Assembly (NCBI RefSeq): GCF_050589605.1
Contig: NZ_JBNGOO010000007.1
Source of the DNA: Granulosicoccus sp947495035
Lineage (GTDB): Bacteria > Pseudomonadota > Gammaproteobacteria > Granulosicoccales > Granulosicoccaceae
Direction: 5' to 3' (one strand)
Length of the DNA stretch: 64,000 nt
A program made the position numbers and the translations under genes. Below are positions 62,491 through 64,000 of this stretch, in pieces (within the stretch, counting starts at the first letter, position 1; each line of letters opens with the position of its first letter). The notes beneath the pieces are model-generated. The model had not been told where the DNA came from. It searched no databases and saw only the letters and a list, made by a program, of their open reading frames with translations.

Positions 62491-63930
62491 ATGAACCCTG
62501 ACAGACGCAAATTCACCCAGCTCCTCAGTGCCGGTGTCCTGGCCAGTAAATACAGCATTCTGCATGCCGAAAACACGCATGACTGGTACCAGAGCATAGC
62601 GCAGCGTGCCAGGCAACTGTCACACCAGGGTCCTCTTCACCTCCTGATACCGCAAGGATCCGGCGCCAGCGTGCAGGCTGGTACCGATGCCTTCACCAAC
62701 CTGACCGGCATCGACTGCATCATCCGGGAAGCGCCTGTCGATGAAATCAATGTCGAACTCGTGTTGCAGGCACACAGTGGCGACAGCACGGTCGATGTGG
62801 CTCTGCCAGCCACCTTCGGACTGCCTGCGCTGGTTGAAGCCCGCGCCATCATGGCACTGGACGAGCTCGCCGAGAAGTACGAACCCAGCGGCTTCTCCGA
62901 TGGTTACCTGTATCGCAAGGGAGACTACTACCGCGACCGACTGTACGGCTACCAGACAGATGGCGATGCCTATCTGCTGTTCTACAACAAACGCATGCTG
63001 GAGGACCCTGCGGAGCAGACAGCGTTCGAAAGGCTGCATGGTCGACCACTGGGCATTGCCAGGACCTGGCAGGAACTCGATGAGATGATGGCCTTCTTCC
63101 ATCGACCGGAGCAACAGCAGTACGGCGGCTGCCTGTTCCGCAATGCGGCCTATCTGGTCTGGGAGTGGTGGGCCCGTTTCCATGCCAAGGGCTTTTATCC
63201 GGTACAGGATGACATGACCCCGAACGTCAATAACACGGCAGGGGTGGAAGCACTGGAGGAGCTGATTGCTGCCAGCCAGTGGCAATCACCCGATGCGCGC
63301 ACCAATGGCCTGTTCGAGAACTGGACAGATTTTGCTCAGGACAATGCGTTCTGCAATATCGGCTGGGGCGGCACGCAGAAGCACATGATGACGCTGGCAG
63401 GCATGCGTGACAACCTGGTGCACTCGCCGCTGCCGGGAATCTCCGGCGCCGAAGGGACTGCCACCGGTATGGGCTACTTCAACTGGGGCTGGAATTTTAC
63501 CGTCAGCGCGCAGTCGGTCCGCAGTGAGCTGGCCTATCTGCTGACCCTGTTCTGCACGTCACCTCATGTCTCGACACTGGCGGTGCGGCAACCCAGCGGC
63601 TTCTTCGACCCGTTCAGGCAATCTCATTACACAGACGACGTCATCCAGTCGGTGTATGGCGTGTCGTTTCTCGATGCCCATCGCCAGAGTCTGGCCAACT
63701 GCATACCCGATTTCTACATCAGTGGTCAGAGCAGTTATCTGGACGCTCTGCGACAACAGATACTGGCCACCTTCAATGGCGAGGTGGACGCTCGCCGCGC
63801 CCTGGATATCTGCGCGCAGCGCTGGAATCACGTCACCCGACGACTCGGCGCTCGCAAGCAGAGTGCACAGTGGCTGGCACTGAAGAGCAACTACCCCGAG
63901 AGCCTGCAAGCCCTGCTTCGCGACAGCTAG
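62491..63930 (+). CDS. Tat-exported family 1 extracellular solute-binding protein
   Basis: A 479-residue MalE-like (family 1) binding protein. A twin-arginine signal, DRRKFTQLLSAGVLAS, opens it; LHLLIPQGSGASVQAGTDAF, YGYQTDGDAYLLFYNKRML and TWQELDEMMAFF are typical of sugar-type binding proteins. No permease follows to the window edge (63931-64000 is gene-free). Paired divergently with the sensor kinase, so it may serve signalling as well as transport. Ligand unknown, perhaps a carbohydrate. Confidence 0.87.
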   Translation: MNPDRRKFTQLLSAGVLASKYSILHAENTHDWYQSIAQRARQLSHQGPLHLLIPQGSGASVQAGTDAFTNLTGIDCIIREAPVDEINVELVLQAHSGDSTVDVALPATFGLPALVEARAIMALDELAEKYEPSGFSDGYLYRKGDYYRDRLYGYQTDGDAYLLFYNKRMLEDPAEQTAFERLHGRPLGIARTWQELDEMMAFFHRPEQQQYGGCLFRNAAYLVWEWWARFHAKGFYPVQDDMTPNVNNTAGVEALEELIAASQWQSPDARTNGLFENWTDFAQDNAFCNIGWGGTQKHMMTLAGMRDNLVHSPLPGISGAEGTATGMGYFNWGWNFTVSAQSVRSELAYLLTLFCTSPHVSTLAVRQPSGFFDPFRQSHYTDDVIQSVYGVSFLDAHRQSLANCIPDFYISGQSSYLDALRQQILATFNGEVDARRALDICAQRWNHVTRRLGARKQSAQWLALKSNYPESLQALLRDS

Positions 63931-64000
63931 CCTCGGTGAGGGATAAAGACGCGAACCAGAAACGCGATGGATCGGTGAACACAGCCGCGAATAGCGCGAG

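Overview
The window looks like chromosomal DNA of a free-living Gram-negative gammaproteobacterium, probably marine. The clues are a coaBC-dut-algC-argB housekeeping block as in pseudomonads, a type II secretion operon, TRAP and ABC solute-binding proteins, OmpA-type envelope proteins and even GC-rich codon use. I cannot name the genus from sequence alone. No tRNA, rRNA, CRISPR array, prophage or intact insertion sequence was found. One run of 99 Ns at 22842-22940, inside a hexanucleotide repeat, is an assembly gap.

Region by region. 1-2450 (minus): a class Ib ribonucleotide reductase operon nrdH-nrdI-nrdE (nrdE runs off the left edge) behind a clear cobalamin riboswitch. 2784-8205: an exported metallophosphoesterase with two tandem C-terminal repeats, a secreted CotH-type kinase-like protein and an acyl-CoA synthetase. 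8381-14481: a TAXI-type binding protein, then a PfkB sugar kinase divergent from a TRAP transporter (dctPQM) and a DapA-family lyase, together resembling a sugar-acid uptake and breakdown locus. 14578-19438: peroxiredoxin, CobT-like cobaltochelatase subunit, a membrane GTPase and a ComF protein. 19555-23019: two tandem OmpA-family genes behind a good sigma-70 promoter, a beta-helix lipoprotein and the GCCTGT repeat.

23109-26285 (minus): a compact, apparently undescribed envelope operon. It encodes an OmpA-like lipoprotein, a periplasmic protein resembling only the N0-N1 part of a secretin, a bitopic inner-membrane protein with a GspC/PilP-like domain, and a BtuF-like binding protein. Palindromes lie upstream, and a divergent membrane zinc protease (26598) follows. 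27383-33992: cytoplasmic subtilase, Tat-exported nicotinamidase, an octanucleotide repeat, a protein with a GlyGly-CTERM-like tail, a GT61 glycosyltransferase and RadC. 34139-38289: coaBC-dut-algC-argB. 38595-42604: a binding protein next to a large chemoreceptor. 42574-49640: serine hydrolase, remnant of an AlbA/Schlafen-type ATP-binding gene, exonuclease III, EamA transporter, DUF6232-like and SnoaL-like proteins, CysQ.

49701-56218: gspG-H-I-J-K-L-M-N (minus) divergent from a rhombosortase. The rhombosortase probably processes GlyGly-CTERM proteins exported by the type II system, and the protein at 29954-31462 is a candidate substrate. 56218-63930: GNAT acetyltransferase, EamA transporter, Ldh-type dehydrogenase, a small Cys-rich protein, a DHRS12-like SDR, and a large sensor histidine kinase divergent from a Tat-exported solute-binding protein. 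Two themes recur: cobalamin (riboswitch, CobT, BtuF-like protein) and pairing of solute-binding proteins with large membrane sensors.
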